From contig CAWBVW010000001.1 in NCBI GenBank assembly GCA_963792365.1, forward strand, positions 868,001 through 932,000: DNA of 64,000 bases, given 5' to 3'. The position numbers and the translations under genes are program-made. This stretch comes from JAOUGY01 sp963792365. Lineage in GTDB: Bacteria > Actinomycetota > Acidimicrobiia > Spongiisociales > ZC4RG35. A model generated the notes under the pieces. That model searched no databases and was not told where the DNA came from. It saw only the letters and a program-made list of their open reading frames with translations. The first letter of the stretch is position 1, and each line of letters begins with the position of its first letter. Positions 62,928 through 64,000 of this stretch are shown piece by piece.

Positions 62928-63425
62928 TCAGCGGTTGATGGTTCCGTTGAACACCTTGGTGAAGGTGCCTGCGTTCAAATCGACGTGGGTGGTGCCGGTT
63001 CCTGATCCGGTTGCATTCGCATACCGGCCCGATCCGCCGATCACAGTCCACGAGTCCGACCCGACGAACACGCCCGGCCCGACCTCGACCGCTTCCTGCA
63101 GGCACAAGATCGTGACCGAGTCCCCATTCCCGAAGGTGAGGGTTTCGGTAAGCGTGTCGGTGAGCCCTCCGTCGGTCACACCGGTGATCACCACATCCCC
63201 GTGGTACGTGAACGCGCCGATCCGGGTGCCCACTCCCACGCCTTCGAGTTCGAAGGTGGCTTCGCCCGTCGGCGCCACCTTCCCACCGACGGCCACCGTG
63301 ACCGACGACGGGGCAGCGGCAAACGCCGGCAGGGCCGACATGAGGGTGACCATCGCGACGACTGCTGCGACTGCAGCAAGCCGACCGCGGGCGGCGTTCC
63401 TAGAACGAATCATCGTGTATGACAT
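62928..63425 (-). CDS. Secreted beta-rich protein of unknown function
   Basis: This 165-residue protein has a Sec signal (AAVAAVVAMVTLMSALPAFA, cleavage near AFA/AAP). The mature part is Gly/Thr/Val-rich with alternating strands (GTRIGAFTYHGDVVITG, TETLTFGNGDSVTI, VIGGSGRYANATGSGTGT). The GSGRYANATGSG segment recalls allene-oxide-cyclase/dirigent-like barrels. GGGAGGG stands eight bases ahead of the ATG at 63425. No enzyme assignment is made. Confidence 0.75.
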   Translation of the reverse strand: MSYTMIRSRNAARGRLAAVAAVVAMVTLMSALPAFAAAPSSVTVAVGGKVAPTGEATFELEGVGVGTRIGAFTYHGDVVITGVTDGGLTDTLTETLTFGNGDSVTILCLQEAVEVGPGVFVGSDSWTVIGGSGRYANATGSGTGTTHVDLNAGTFTKVFNGTINR

Positions 63426-63499
63426 GGGGTTTGCCCTCCCGTGATTGGAGCCCTGACCTCGTGTCGGGCCGGTAGGGTGAAACGTACGAAAAGGGTTGG

Positions 63500-64000
63500 T
63501 TGGGCACATCGGGAGGTCTCCCTATTTCGACCGGTTTTCTGCGGATGGGCGAACTCATCGCGACGCTCGCGCTCGCTCAAGACAATGCCTTCGGCCAGCC
63601 CCTCGAATCACAACTGCGATCGTGCCTCTTGTCGGTCTGGATGGCGGAGGCGGCAGGATTGGACTCTGCGACTTGCGACACCGTGTACTGGGTCGCTCTG
63701 CTTCGATACATCGGTTGCACCGGACACGCGCACGAGGTGGCGACGCTGCTCGGCGACGAGATCGCCATCCGCGCTCAGACGCTCATACACGACGCCGGCA
63801 ACCCCGAGGAGGTCATGGCCGACGTGGTGGCATTCGCCACGGCCGGCAAGTCATCACCGGAGCGCGAAAAGATCGTCGCGATGATCGATGCCGGTGCCCA
63901 CGAATGGGCCGTGTACAACTTCGCCTCGGGGTGTGAAGTCGGAGACATGTTCCTCCAACGCCTCGGGTTCGGACCGGCGGTGCGCGAACCCCTCGCCCAC
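63500..64000 (+). CDS. HD-domain signalling protein (HD-GYP/LuxR-type N-terminus), cut by window edge
   Basis: The open frame runs to the window end (167 codons). It matches the N-terminal part of actinobacterial HD-domain phosphohydrolases that often end in a LuxR helix-turn-helix: MGELIATLALAQDNAFGQPLESQLRSCLL, then VYWVALLRYIGCTGHAHEVATLLGDE. TTG 63500 has AAAAGGG just ahead and gives the natural N-terminus; ATG 63545 is the alternative. The HD metal motif and any effector domain lie outside. Confidence 0.75.
   Translation, partial: MGTSGGLPISTGFLRMGELIATLALAQDNAFGQPLESQLRSCLLSVWMAEAAGLDSATCDTVYWVALLRYIGCTGHAHEVATLLGDEIAIRAQTLIHDAGNPEEVMADVVAFATAGKSSPEREKIVAMIDAGAHEWAVYNFASGCEVGDMFLQRLGFGPAVREPLAH

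Noticed and set aside
1..64000. CRISPR array or insertion sequence
   Set aside because: No regularly spaced short repeats and no transposase-like frame with inverted ends were seen; the only mobile signatures are the integrase, its remnants and the att repeats.

Overview
The window is a GC-rich bacterial chromosome segment with many GTG/TTG starts and short overlapping operons (ATGA/GTGA junctions). It carries Actinomycetota hallmarks: an mtrA-mtrB-lpqB-like operon and a SARP/BTAD regulator with STAND and membrane-receptor parts. I infer a free-living, mostly aerobic actinobacterium, possibly of the Acidimicrobiia. The class level is a guess from gene style only.

Layout. 1-15 kb is housekeeping and metabolism: an alpha/beta hydrolase and a frameshifted O-acetylhomoserine sulfhydrylase, a FAS1 lipoprotein, an envelope cassette (small membrane protein, methyltransferase, membrane sulfatase-like enzyme), a molybdopterin oxidoreductase, a delta-1-pyrroline-5-carboxylate-type aldehyde dehydrogenase with an SDR-like protein, a HisA-like barrel with an altered active site, and a two-domain FAD/GcvT dehydrogenase. 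15-24 kb holds an orphan membrane histidine kinase, an endonuclease IV-like/LigD-polymerase fusion, a GH1 glycosidase and the mtrAB-lpqB-like operon. 24-34 kb has two CPA2 antiporters bracketing a small NuoB-like cysteine protein, a split lipoprotein, a split secreted M28 peptidase, an ECF sigma factor with its membrane partner, and small envelope proteins. 34-46 kb is a catabolic region. One operon encodes two DapA-family aldolases and an ornithine-cyclodeaminase-like protein. The opposite operon encodes a CMD-family protein, a LacI regulator, a cyclase-family hydrolase, a Zn alcohol dehydrogenase and a phytoene-desaturase-like oxidoreductase, and is preceded by a perfect 22-bp LacI-type palindrome. 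A secreted PQQ-type beta-propeller protein follows.

At 45.9 kb a tRNA-Lys(UUU) gene is the attachment site of an integrative element (45916-55343) bounded by a 47-bp direct repeat of the tRNA 3' half. The element encodes a tyrosine integrase, a frameshifted excisionase, a TIR-like nucleotide-binding effector with a coupled partner, a SEC-C protein, a DUF433 protein, a large lipoprotein, two HTH proteins, a Fic protein and a coupled HNH-like protein. Beyond the right repeat lie two partial copies of the integrase 3' end (55.4 and 60.9 kb) and a second copy of the Fic/HNH junction (62.1-62.6 kb). Related elements therefore appear to have stacked at this tRNA and decayed. Between these scars sit a lipoprotein hydrolase and a 1282-residue protein that joins a SARP regulator, a STAND ATPase, one membrane helix and an extracytoplasmic BMP-type sensor.

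Caution: six genes carry nine apparent single-base indels, several in C/G runs. This fits an assembly with residual indel errors better than real decay, so split genes are described as single genes with frameshifts.
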